From: Verrucomicrobiota bacterium
Lineage (GTDB): Bacteria > Verrucomicrobiota > Verrucomicrobiia > Verrucomicrobiales > DEV007
Reading direction: 5' to 3'
NCBI GenBank assembly: GCA_013152075.1
Contig: JAADHD010000137.1
Coordinates: 1 to 9,787, forward strand
Length of the DNA: 9,787 nt
Position 1 is the stretch's first letter; every line of letters starts with the position of its first letter. Made by a program: the position numbers and the translations under genes. Positions 1 to 6,739 of this stretch are shown in pieces. Under the pieces are notes generated by a model, which saw only the letters and a list, made by a program, of their open reading frames with translations, did not search any database and was not told the origin of the DNA.

Positions 1-13
1 TTACTATTTTGCT

Positions 14-790
14 ATGCAAGCAAAAACCGAACTGCTCCTCTACCAGTTGTTGTGGTTAGGAAGCCAAATTAAATACCCTACCTTTCACAGCCTTTCGTCC
101 AGCTTCGAGTCATGGGCCTACTCCAAGGGCTTACTGCAAATCCTAAATCGTCTGGAACACGAGCGATACCTTGAAACTCAGGGAAAATCGTTAGACAGGG
201 TGATTCGCCTGACGGAAAAAGGACGACAATTGCTTGCTGGTGGACGAAATCCAGAAATCGAATGGGCACGGGAATGGAACGGAACATGGAGAATGGTGAT
301 ATTTGATATTCCTGAATCCAAAAGAGCCCTGCGCCGAGAGCTCCGTAACATTCTCAAAGCCTGCCACTTCGGATGTTTTCAGCAAAGCGTCTGGCTGTCG
401 CCTCACCCCATGGCTTCAATCAATGACCTCCTCCGCAAAACCACGCCTGGGCTAAGTAACCTCACTCTGATGGAATGCCATCTTCTGCCCGGAGAAAATG
501 ATTCCGACGTTGTAAAGGGCGCGTGGGATTTTTCCAGAATCAATGGCAACTACCAAACCTACATCAAACATATCAAAAATTTTGGCAGTCAAAAAAACCC
601 GAAAAATATCGACCGCTTCATCTCGGAAGAAAAGCTTCTCTGGGAAACTGCATTGAAATATGACCCCCTGCTTCCTAAACAACTTACTCCGCGAGGCTAC
701 TTGGGAAAGAAAGCCCACCAACTCCGCATGACAAAATTGCACAAAATCATGAACTCCGCCTTCAAACACCTGCCCGAGAGCTCTGCATAG
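14..790 (+). CDS. PaaX-family transcriptional regulator with Cas2-like central domain
   Basis: Probable DNA-binding repressor of the PaaX family. Residues 1-75 look like a winged-helix domain ending in a typical LTEKGR segment. Residues 91-165 form the central Cas2-like domain: a beta strand ending in FDIP (D98), the basic helix ESKRALRRELRNILK, then QQSVWLSP, matching the 'WR-V-FDIPE-R--R--L---L---GF---Q-SVW-SP' pattern of the family. The C-terminal part contains DPLLPKQLTPRGYLGKKA (about 217-234), resembling the family's DP-LP--L-P--W-G--A end. In PaaX proper, phenylacetyl-CoA is the effector; no phenylacetate genes are visible, so ligand and targets are unknown. The reading frame stays open to the left edge of the window and there is no Shine-Dalgarno sequence, so the start could lie upstream, although the domain begins normally from this ATG. 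Family assignment is fairly sure; function is inferred. Confidence 0.8.
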   Translation: MQAKTELLLYQLLWLGSQIKYPTFHSLSSSFESWAYSKGLLQILNRLEHERYLETQGKSLDRVIRLTEKGRQLLAGGRNPEIEWAREWNGTWRMVIFDIPESKRALRRELRNILKACHFGCFQQSVWLSPHPMASINDLLRKTTPGLSNLTLMECHLLPGENDSDVVKGAWDFSRINGNYQTYIKHIKNFGSQKNPKNIDRFISEEKLLWETALKYDPLLPKQLTPRGYLGKKAHQLRMTKLHKIMNSAFKHLPESSA

Positions 791-843
791 AACGCCTCAT
801 TTCCGTGTCCGGCCGGACACGGAAATGAGGCGTTGTGCTTTTT
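791..843 (+). terminator. Perfect 44-bp palindrome with T run, probable terminator of the PaaX-like gene
   Basis: Bases 791-812 and 813-834 are exact reverse complements with no spacer; the centre reads GTGTCCGGCCGGACAC. The stem would have about 20 pairs closing on a GGCC loop. It begins directly after the TAG stop at 788-790, and a T5 run (839-843) follows four bases after the stem. That fits a rho-independent terminator for plus-strand transcription, though the stem is unusually long and perfect and the T run is slightly displaced. On the minus strand, where the glycosyltransferase transcript would enter, no T run follows the stem, so termination there would rely on the hairpin alone. A regulator binding site or an extragenic palindromic repeat are alternatives. 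Confidence 0.7.
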
Positions 844-894
844 GGATTCGCGTGGGTGTGGGGGGTGTCTGGTGTTTTGCGTTGGCTGGCACTC

Positions 895-2073
895 TTATTC
901 TGCTGCCTGCTCTATCACCTCTCGATAGATTGTTTCCAGGTCGGCGATCTGTTTCTGCTGGGAATACCGTGAGGCAACGCCTGCTCTTGCGGCTGATCCC
1001 ATGGCGCTCCAATCCTGCTCATCTTGCAACAAAATCGCGAGGCGATTAGCTAGTGACTTCCAATCATCTTCTTCAACAAGGAGCCCACTGATCTCATCTT
1101 CCACCGCCTCAGGAATTCCGCCGTGCAAAGTGGCTGCCACTGGCAATCCCGTAGCCATGGCTTCGAGCATTGCGTTGGGCACGCCTTCCTGATTGCCATC
1201 GGCTCCTATTCGACTCGGATGCAGAAAAACATGCGCTCGTTGCAATTGCTCGCGCAGTCTCTGTTCTGTCACAAAACCTATAAATTCAACTTCCCTGACA
1301 ATGCCCAATCGTTCGGCAAGATCCTCTAACTCTGGCTGCAAGGGGCCCTCACCTATAATCGTCAACTGTGCTCTTGGGTGGCGTTCCCGGATTTTCGCCA
1401 AAACTCGAATGGCCACATCCAGCCCCTTTTTCTCAATCAATCGACAGGCTTGAACCAAACGCCACTCGCCGTTGACCGCTGGCTTGCGATCTATCACTGG
1501 CCACTGCTCCAACGGAATGCCCGTTCTCGAGATGCGGATTTTTTCATCCGGACATCCCATCTCACGCAACTGCCGGGCCAACGATTCAGAGCGAGCCAGG
1601 ATCCGGTCAGCTTGTGAAAATACCGCCTTCATCGCTTCGATATAAGCTGACTTTCCCATATCCACCGCCACATCAGCTCCGTGAAAACTTACGATCACCG
1701 GACAGGGGCACGTCTTTGATTCCAGCAGTGGCAGCAAGTGCATGCCGATATGGCCAAAATAGACGTGTAACAGTTCAGCTTTGTTTTCTGATAAGTTTTT
1801 TTCTATTTCCCTACGCTCCCAGTCATATATCTGCCACGGCGCCTGTTTGCATTTGCGAAACCAAAACCGCCGCGCCTCCCGTATCAGTCCGTTCGGCCGG
1901 GCCAGTTGGATCACTCGCTTTTCATCAAAGGGGAATTTATCCGCATGTAGCCGCTTTTGTGTTAGGATAATGGATTCATAATTCGACAGACCAACGATCT
2001 GCCGGTACACATGCGACATCTCCGGCGCCAGAAACGTCGAACAAAATGATGCCACTATTGGTTGAGAAGCCAT
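895..2073 (-). CDS. GT4-family glycosyltransferase
   Basis: Retaining, GT-B fold glycosyltransferase of family GT4, 392 residues from the chosen start; probably transfers a sugar from a nucleotide-sugar donor onto a surface polysaccharide or LPS intermediate at the cytoplasmic face of the membrane. The N-terminal domain carries VSFHGADVA (128-136) and the ARSESLARQL helix (160-169). The C-terminal Rossmann domain (about 205-390) has RLIEKKGLDVAI (211-222), IIGEGP (239-244) and the EX7E donor-site motif E296-GVPNAML-E304 followed by AMATGLPVAAT and GGIPE. The frame extends 42 codons further upstream, but that extension overlaps kdsD and is unlike any family N-terminus; ATG at 2073 gives the normal beginning. 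No Shine-Dalgarno is seen. It resembles colanic-acid/WcaL-like enzymes in general layout, but donor and acceptor cannot be read from sequence. Confidence 0.85.
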   Translation of the reverse strand: MASQPIVASFCSTFLAPEMSHVYRQIVGLSNYESIILTQKRLHADKFPFDEKRVIQLARPNGLIREARRFWFRKCKQAPWQIYDWERREIEKNLSENKAELLHVYFGHIGMHLLPLLESKTCPCPVIVSFHGADVAVDMGKSAYIEAMKAVFSQADRILARSESLARQLREMGCPDEKIRISRTGIPLEQWPVIDRKPAVNGEWRLVQACRLIEKKGLDVAIRVLAKIRERHPRAQLTIIGEGPLQPELEDLAERLGIVREVEFIGFVTEQRLREQLQRAHVFLHPSRIGADGNQEGVPNAMLEAMATGLPVAATLHGGIPEAVEDEISGLLVEEDDWKSLANRLAILLQDEQDWSAMGSAARAGVASRYSQQKQIADLETIYREVIEQAAE

Positions 2074-2106
2074 AGTCAAATACAGCACATAGCACTTGAT
2101 AAGCGA
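2074..2106. promoter_or_regulatory. 33-bp divergent start region between the GT4 gene and kdsD
   Basis: Only 33 bases separate the two facing ATG codons, so both promoters must either overlap here or lie inside the opposite gene. I see no convincing -35/-10 pair and no Shine-Dalgarno for either gene. Short or absent leaders are possible. The call rests on gene geometry, not on a recognised motif. Confidence 0.35.
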
Positions 2107-3078
2107 ATGGACTACCAGGAAAAAGCCCGAAGGGTCATCCAACTCGAAATAGATGAACTGAGTCGCTTGCACGACCGCCTCGACGAATCCTTCGGCCAAG
2201 CGGTCAAAGCCCTGCGCTGCACGCTCGATCAGCAGGGGAAAATCATCATCGTTGGAGTGGGCAAATCAGGCAATATCAGCCATAAAATCGCCGCCACTCT
2301 GAACTCTACTGGCGCCACCGCCACGGTTCTCAACTGTCAGGATGCCTTGCACGGCGATCTTGGTCTGGTTGATGAAGGGGATGTCGTCATCGCTTTCAGT
2401 TACTCTGGCGAAACCTGCGAGTTACTCGACATCATGCCGCACCTCAAACGTCGGCGGGTGACGCTGATCTCGATCACCGGTCAGCCTGACTCGACTCTCG
2501 CTCGTGTTGGAGACATCGTATTAGATATCCATGTTGAACGCGAAGCCTGCCCTCTTAATCTCGCACCCACTTCCAGCACAACTAACATGCTGGTCCTGGG
2601 TGATGCTCTGGCGATGACCTTGCTGGAAGACAGAGGATTCAAAAAAGAAGACTTTGCCGAACTGCATCCCGGCGGCTCGCTGGGACGAACCCTGCTCACC
2701 AAAGCTTCCGACATTATGCGCAGCGGTGAAAACATCGTTATTCTTTCGGCACAGGAAACCATCAAAACCGCTTTGGAAAAAATGACCGCTACCCGAAGCG
2801 GGGCGGTCATTGTCATTCATGAAGACAAATCACTGGCCGGCATTTTTACCCAGGGAGATTTCACCCGGGCTTTCCAAACTCAGAACGATCTCGGAAGCTG
2901 TAATGTCGGAGACTTCATGACCGCAGACCCTATTTCGATTCCTGCCGACAAACTCGCCGCCGAAGTCCTGGCTTTACTCGAAGAGCACCGCATCGACGAT
3001 CTCGTCGTCGTCGATGACAACAATCATCCGCTTGGCCTCATCGATATCCAGGATCTCACCCGGCTACATATCCTTTAA
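2107..3078 (+). CDS. kdsD: Arabinose-5-phosphate isomerase (KpsF/GutQ family)
   Basis: Interconverts D-ribulose 5-phosphate and D-arabinose 5-phosphate, the first committed step toward Kdo, the inner-core sugar of lipopolysaccharide; cytoplasmic. The 323-residue protein has an N-terminal SIS domain (about 33-180) with GVGKSGNI (50-57), HGDLG (82-86), the SYSGET phosphosugar loop (98-103), EACPLNLAPTSSTT (146-159) and ELHPGGSLGR (185-194), then two CBS domains (about 200-258 and 268-323). K53, E105, E146 and H187 line up, with a constant offset of six, with the catalytic residues K59, E111, E152 and H193 known for the E. coli enzyme, whose length is 328. A TTG start 45 bases upstream would overlap the divergent glycosyltransferase gene; ATG at 2107 gives the normal N-terminus. 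The symbol is by family; GutQ and KpsF paralogues have the same activity. Confidence 0.93.
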   Translation: MDYQEKARRVIQLEIDELSRLHDRLDESFGQAVKALRCTLDQQGKIIIVGVGKSGNISHKIAATLNSTGATATVLNCQDALHGDLGLVDEGDVVIAFSYSGETCELLDIMPHLKRRRVTLISITGQPDSTLARVGDIVLDIHVEREACPLNLAPTSSTTNMLVLGDALAMTLLEDRGFKKEDFAELHPGGSLGRTLLTKASDIMRSGENIVILSAQETIKTALEKMTATRSGAVIVIHEDKSLAGIFTQGDFTRAFQTQNDLGSCNVGDFMTADPISIPADKLAAEVLALLEEHRIDDLVVVDDNNHPLGLIDIQDLTRLHIL

Positions 3079-3080
3079 CT

Positions 3081-3132
3081 GCCTAAATTACGACCTTATC
3101 TGACGAAAAATCGCCAAACCGCAATTCTAGGC
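3081..3132. repeat. Imperfect inverted repeat between kdsD and efp
   Basis: GCCTAAATT (3081-3089) can pair with AATTCTAGGC (3123-3132) with one bulged base, across a 33-base loop. No T run follows, so it is not a clear terminator. It starts three bases after the kdsD stop codon. It may be chance. Confidence 0.2.
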
Positions 3133-3193
3133 TCGCAAAAAACCTTAAGATCTGTTAAGTATTGGGGTTCAATATCTCTAACATTCTAAACCT

Positions 3194-3754
3194 ATGGCAG
3201 TCGTAGCTACTCAAATCAAAAAAGGCCAATGCATTTCCTACAAAGGAGAATCCGGCATTGTGCTACATCTCGAACACCGCACTCCTGGCAAGGGCAATGC
3301 GCTGATTATGGCGACGATCCGCTCCTTTTCGACCGGGAAAACCAAAGACATCCGATTTGCTTCCGGCGACAAAGTGGAGATCGTCATTACCGAGCGGCAG
3401 AAACTCGAGTTCAGCTACAGTGATCCGAGCGGTTATCATTTCATGGATCCGATAACTTTCGATACGGTCACCCTGTCGGATGAAATGCTAGGTGACATCA
3501 CAAACCTACTCATTGATGCCTTGAAGGTCGAAGTGCTTTATCTCGACGGCAAGCCTGTCAGTGTAGACCCTCCTTCATCGGTCGACCTTAAAATCGCCGA
3601 ATCCGCACCGGGAGTTAAAGGCGACACCGCCAACAATCCTACCAAGGAAGCGACCCTCGAAACCGGTCTGCGTATCCAAGTGCCTCTATTCTGCAAACCC
3701 GGCGATGTCATCAAAGTTGATAGCGCCACTTGCAAGTATCTCAGCCGGGTCTGA
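3194..3754 (+). CDS. efp: Elongation factor P
   Basis: Binds the ribosome between the P and E sites and relieves stalling at consecutive prolines. The 186-residue length is standard. Domain I (about 1-65) carries the tip loop HRTPGKGNA with K33 at the position that is post-translationally modified in lysine-type EF-P proteins. Domain II has YHFMDPITFDTVTL (81-94), and the C-terminal OB domain holds the family signature ETGLRIQVPLF followed by KPGDVIKVD. The usual C-terminal GEYV-RA is replaced here by CKYLSRV. Whether K33 is lysylated (EpmA/EpmB route) or treated otherwise cannot be told; no modification gene is in the window. ATG at 3194 gives the expected N-terminus but has no Shine-Dalgarno. 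The 115-bp gap upstream allows its own promoter. Confidence 0.96.
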   Translation: MAVVATQIKKGQCISYKGESGIVLHLEHRTPGKGNALIMATIRSFSTGKTKDIRFASGDKVEIVITERQKLEFSYSDPSGYHFMDPITFDTVTLSDEMLGDITNLLIDALKVEVLYLDGKPVSVDPPSSVDLKIAESAPGVKGDTANNPTKEATLETGLRIQVPLFCKPGDVIKVDSATCKYLSRV

Positions 3755-3805
3755 ATCGACCTGACTGACTGCATTCCAGGAAAAAATCGGCACTGTTGAA
3801 ATTCG

Positions 3806-3817
3806 GATGCCGGCATC
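3806..3817. repeat. 12-bp palindrome GATGCCGGCATC upstream of the membrane protease gene
   Basis: A perfect palindrome, GATGCC/GGCATC, lies in the 79-bp gap after efp and 16 bases before the next ATG; GGTTTTCG follows. As a hairpin it would have only a four-base-pair stem, so it is at best a weak terminator of efp. A dimeric regulator site is an alternative. Low support either way. Confidence 0.25.
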
Positions 3818-3833
3818 GGTTTTCGTCTGATTT

Positions 3834-4739
3834 ATGGCGCTACCTAAACGCACCAGTTCAAAATCCCTCCGCAAAACCACTGCGTCATCGACCAGCGGAC
3901 GGCGTAAGTCGTCGCATCGCAAAAAAGCATCTGGAAGCAAGAAGCGCCACAAATCTTCGGCTAACAACAAACAGATCGCCGCTTTTGTTGAGGGCGACGC
4001 TATCCCGATCGCCGCCCCGTCGGACGGACTCTTGCACTGGATGCGTCTTTTGATCGGCCTTGCTCTGTTGCCCTTTGTGTGGATATCCCTAGAGTCCTTT
4101 TTTCTCAGCTTTGCTCACGCCACCAAAAACGGCGCCTTCTGGCGCACCGGTGAGTTCTGGTTTTTCACCATAGGATCTTCAATATGGCTGGTGCTTTTTT
4201 TCGGCCTGCGAAGCCGACTGATGTTGTGGCTCTATGTGGCCGGGCACGAACTCACTCATGCCGTTTTTGTCCTGTTCTGTGGCGGTAATGTGAAAGGCCT
4301 GCACATTTCCAGCTCAGGCGGTCATATCCTGACTAACAAAAACAATTTCATCATCGCTCTTTCTCCTTACTTTATCCCCTTTTATACCATGATCGTGATC
4401 GCGCTATGGTGGATCATACAGTTGATATTTCCTGACTACCCCATCACCGTCGTTCACGACCGCATCCTGTTTGCCTCGATAGGTCTCACCTGGACCTTCC
4501 ATCTGACCTTCACTCTGTGGATGATAAACCGCGAGCAGCCCGACTTGCAGCAAAACGGCATTCTGTTTTCAGTCGCCCTGATTGCCTTGATCAATATTCT
4601 GCTCATTTCGGGTTTTCTCGTTCTGGCCTCCCCCCACGTCACACTGGAATATTTCGCCCTCACCTGGGCTAACAATCTCGCAACCTTTCACGATCGCTTA
4701 ATGGAATCAGTTCGAGAAATGATCCACATGGTGATGTGA
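3834..4739 (+). CDS. Integral membrane HExxH protein, M50-like metalloprotease candidate
   Basis: A 301-residue membrane protein. Residues 1-47 are extremely basic and serine-rich (about one residue in three is Lys or Arg), followed by roughly six hydrophobic segments near 70-92, 106-124, 129-150, 171-198, 208-232 and 243-266. The third contains AGHELTHAVFVLFCGG, with HELTH (138-142) matching the HExxH zinc site of site-2-protease-like M50 peptidases, and the GG-rich stretch SSSGGHILTNKNNFIIALSPYF that follows fits the M50B-like pattern. The classical second motif (N-PxPPLDG) is absent; D237 in QPDLQQNG is the best candidate third zinc ligand. Substrate and physiological role are unknown. The basic tail should face the cytoplasm by the positive-inside rule. 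No Shine-Dalgarno; the start could be later, but there is no better ATG before the first membrane segment. Confidence 0.65.
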   Translation: MALPKRTSSKSLRKTTASSTSGRRKSSHRKKASGSKKRHKSSANNKQIAAFVEGDAIPIAAPSDGLLHWMRLLIGLALLPFVWISLESFFLSFAHATKNGAFWRTGEFWFFTIGSSIWLVLFFGLRSRLMLWLYVAGHELTHAVFVLFCGGNVKGLHISSSGGHILTNKNNFIIALSPYFIPFYTMIVIALWWIIQLIFPDYPITVVHDRILFASIGLTWTFHLTFTLWMINREQPDLQQNGILFSVALIALINILLISGFLVLASPHVTLEYFALTWANNLATFHDRLMESVREMIHMVM

Positions 4740-4781
4740 TTGCCTACTTGCCAGAACGCCTAGCATGTAGCAAACTCCGTC

Positions 4782-6146
4782 ATGTCTAAGAATAAACCAA
4801 CCTCCGCTCAAAATAATTTCTCCCCGTCCCGCCGCCGTTTCTTGACCACTACCGCTAGTGCGACCAGTGCTTTTGCCGGAATTCAATTTTTGCCTTCAGG
4901 AGTTCTGGGAGCAAATGACAAACTTAACCTGGCGTTTGTCGGAGCAGGTGGACGAGGTGCAGCCAATATAAAAGGCTGTGCCAGTGAAACTCATTATGCC
5001 TACGCCGACGTTGATCAACGGCGCTGCGCCGACTCGTTGAAGGCCAGCCCTAAAAGTAAATATTACAAAGACTGGCGTGAAATGCTCTCGAAAGAAGCGA
5101 ACAACATCGATGCGGTTGTCGTATCGACACCAGATCACAACCACGCCATCGTTGCGATGGCCGCCATGAACGCCGGCAAACATGTTTATGTCGAAAAACC
5201 TCTAACACTGACCATCGCCGAAGCTCGCGCTCTGCAGAAAACGGCCGAGTCAAAAGGCCTCTGCACTCAAATGGGAAATCAGGGGCACGCCGCCGAAGGT
5301 GCTCGACGCACCAATGAATGGGTTCAGTCCGGATCCGTTGGTGAAATCCGCGAGGTTCACACCTGCACTAATCGACCCAGCTGGCCCCAGGATATGCTGC
5401 GCCCCGCAAAAGAAGAAGTACCTGCAACGATCGACTGGGACATCTGGACCGGCCCCGCTCCTATGGGCCCCTACAGCGCCGCCATCGTCCCTTTCAAATG
5501 GCGTGGATACATTGATTATGGCACCGGTGCCCTCGGTGATATGGGAGCGCACATTCTCGATCATCCGGTCTGGTCGCTTGGTCTGGGAGTGCCTTCCAGC
5601 GTATCGGCAGAGATCGAGCGCAAAACTTCCGGCAGTGAAAAAGTTTCGCATCCGGCCTCTTGTAAGATTACTTACGAATTCCCTGCGCGCGGTGACGCTC
5701 CGCCAGTCAAACTGATGTGGTATGACGGCAGTTTTGCGATGCCTCGTCCAAAAAACATGGACGAGAAAAAGAAAACACCCAGCAGCGGATGTATCTACTA
5801 CGGTAGTGAGTTCACTTTCATGCATGGCAGCCACGGAGGAATGCCTCAACTGGTAGCCGATGCAGACAAAAAGAAATTTGTCGAGCCACCCAAAACGATG
5901 GAACGTTCGCCCGGACATCACAAAGAATGGATTGACGCCTGCAAAGCCAGTGACCCGAAAATGGCCAAATCGAATTTCAGCTATGCCGCTCCGCTCACCG
6001 AACTCATGTTACTGGGAGTGATCGCAGCCCAGGTGGGCAACGGCACAAAACTTACCTGGAATCGTGACAAGATGACCACAGGTAATGCCGAAGCTGACAA
6101 GCTGATCCGACACAAATTCCGTGACGGCTGGGATCAAATTGGTTAA
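4782..6146 (+). CDS. Tat-exported Gfo/Idh/MocA-family oxidoreductase
   Basis: NAD(P)-dependent sugar or polyol oxidoreductase of the Gfo/Idh/MocA family, 454 residues, predicted to be exported folded. The N-terminus carries a twin-arginine signal, SRRRFL (16-21), then an Ala/Thr/Ser-rich hydrophobic stretch to about residue 43. The Rossmann domain follows with AFVGAGGRG (51-59), STPDHNHAIVAMAAMNAGK and the EKP motif (138-140), whose K139 is the usual catalytic lysine. The C-terminal half has the GDMGAHILDHP segment (252-262), with D253 and H257 at the family's usual active-site spacing. Tat-signal members of this family are abundant in Planctomycetota and Verrucomicrobiota and are often tied to carbohydrate breakdown, but no sugar cluster surrounds this one, so the substrate is not assigned. 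It lies 42 bp after the membrane protease gene and 36 bp before msrB. No Shine-Dalgarno. Confidence 0.9.
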   Translation: MSKNKPTSAQNNFSPSRRRFLTTTASATSAFAGIQFLPSGVLGANDKLNLAFVGAGGRGAANIKGCASETHYAYADVDQRRCADSLKASPKSKYYKDWREMLSKEANNIDAVVVSTPDHNHAIVAMAAMNAGKHVYVEKPLTLTIAEARALQKTAESKGLCTQMGNQGHAAEGARRTNEWVQSGSVGEIREVHTCTNRPSWPQDMLRPAKEEVPATIDWDIWTGPAPMGPYSAAIVPFKWRGYIDYGTGALGDMGAHILDHPVWSLGLGVPSSVSAEIERKTSGSEKVSHPASCKITYEFPARGDAPPVKLMWYDGSFAMPRPKNMDEKKKTPSSGCIYYGSEFTFMHGSHGGMPQLVADADKKKFVEPPKTMERSPGHHKEWIDACKASDPKMAKSNFSYAAPLTELMLLGVIAAQVGNGTKLTWNRDKMTTGNAEADKLIRHKFRDGWDQIG

Positions 6147-6160
6147 AGCAATCAGGGGCT

Positions 6161-6178
6161 CAGGGTAAACAGGGTAAA
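6161..6178 (+). repeat. Tandem CAGGGTAAA repeat carrying the msrB ribosome binding site
   Basis: The 9-base unit CAGGGTAAA occurs twice in direct tandem (6161-6169 and 6170-6178). The second copy places AGGG (6171-6174) eight bases before the msrB ATG at 6183, an acceptable Shine-Dalgarno; the first copy is a spare one nine bases further up. This is one of few clear ribosome binding sites in the window. Confidence 0.6.
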
Positions 6179-6182
6179 TACC

Positions 6183-6629
6183 ATGGCCGAATCCTATCCA
6201 GTTCCTGCGGACGAAATTCTGCAGGAACGGTTGAGTGATTTACAATACAAAGTCACGCGGAAATCAGCCACCGAGCCCCCCTTTGACAACGAATACAACA
6301 ACAACAAGGAAGTCGGCATTTATGTCGACATCGTCTCCGGCGAGCCCTTGTTCAGTTCGTCAGCGAAGTACGATTCCGGGACCGGTTGGCCCAGCTTTTT
6401 CCAGCCACTGGTTGCGGATAACATTATCGCGAAACGCGATTTTAAAATGATCCTGCCCAGAACCGAGATTCGCAGCAAACACGGCGATTCTCATCTGGGG
6501 CATGTTTTCAAGGACGGCCCGGATCCCACCGGTTTGCGCTACTGCATGAACTCCGCAGCCCTGCGCTTCGTTGCCAAAGAAGATATGGAAGGCGAAGGGT
6601 ACAGTGAATTCCTGACGCAATTGGACTGA
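6183..6629 (+). CDS. msrB: Peptide-methionine (R)-S-oxide reductase, zinc-free type
   Basis: Reduces the R form of methionine sulfoxide in proteins, repairing oxidative damage. The 148-residue protein is a single MsrB domain: TRKSATEPPFDNEY (25-38), GIYVDIVSGEPLFSS (45-59), SGTGWPSF (65-72), HGDSHLGHVF (100-109) and the catalytic segment RYCMNSAALRFV with C121. Both CxxC pairs that hold structural zinc in the common form are absent. C121 is the only cysteine in the protein: the resolving cysteine expected in SGCGWPSF is T67. Regeneration of the sulfenic acid must then use an outside thiol, which is inference. No signal peptide is seen, so it acts in the cytoplasm. It lies 36 bp after the oxidoreductase gene with a good ribosome binding site and may be co-transcribed with it. 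No msrA is present in the window. Confidence 0.94.
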   Translation: MAESYPVPADEILQERLSDLQYKVTRKSATEPPFDNEYNNNKEVGIYVDIVSGEPLFSSSAKYDSGTGWPSFFQPLVADNIIAKRDFKMILPRTEIRSKHGDSHLGHVFKDGPDPTGLRYCMNSAALRFVAKEDMEGEGYSEFLTQLD

Positions 6630-6680
6630 GGAGATCCACCAAATACCCCTCACTCGCCAATTCGGTAGAGGAAGCCTTTT

Positions 6681-6710
6681 AAAAACAAAAACCCGTCAGA
6701 CACTGCGGGT
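6681..6710 (-). terminator. Rho-independent terminator reading on the minus strand
   Basis: Bases 6691-6710 form a hairpin: read on plus, ACCCG(T)CAG pairs with CTGCGGGT around an ACA loop, giving eight pairs with one bulged T. On the minus strand the stem is followed at once by TTTTGTTTTT (complement of 6681-6690), the layout of an intrinsic terminator. On the plus strand no T run follows. No minus-strand gene lies close upstream; the nearest is pssA, whose stop is about 1.4 kb away. It sits in the 110-bp gap between msrB and the next plus-strand gene. Confidence 0.55.
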
Positions 6711-6739
6711 GACGCCATCAGGATCAACCTCTATCTGCC

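Noticed and set aside
14..790. A Cas2 gene and thus a CRISPR locus
   Set aside because: The protein is about 258 residues with a winged helix and a PaaX C-terminus, and no repeat array or other cas gene is present.
895..2199. Longer glycosyltransferase reading frame starting at 2199
   Set aside because: The extra 42 codons lie over the start of kdsD in antisense and do not resemble a GT4 N-terminus; the ATG at 2073 begins a normal domain.
2062..3078. kdsD starting at TTG 2062
   Set aside because: It would overlap the divergent gene and add 15 residues not seen in the family; ATG 2107 is better.
3145..3175. TTAAGA ... CAATAT as a promoter for efp
   Set aside because: The spacing of 19 bases and weak matches do not rise above chance in an AT-rich gap.
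5250..5921. 223-codon minus-strand frame inside the oxidoreductase gene
   Set aside because: It is a frame shadow: fully antisense to a strongly conserved coding region, with no recognisable protein features.
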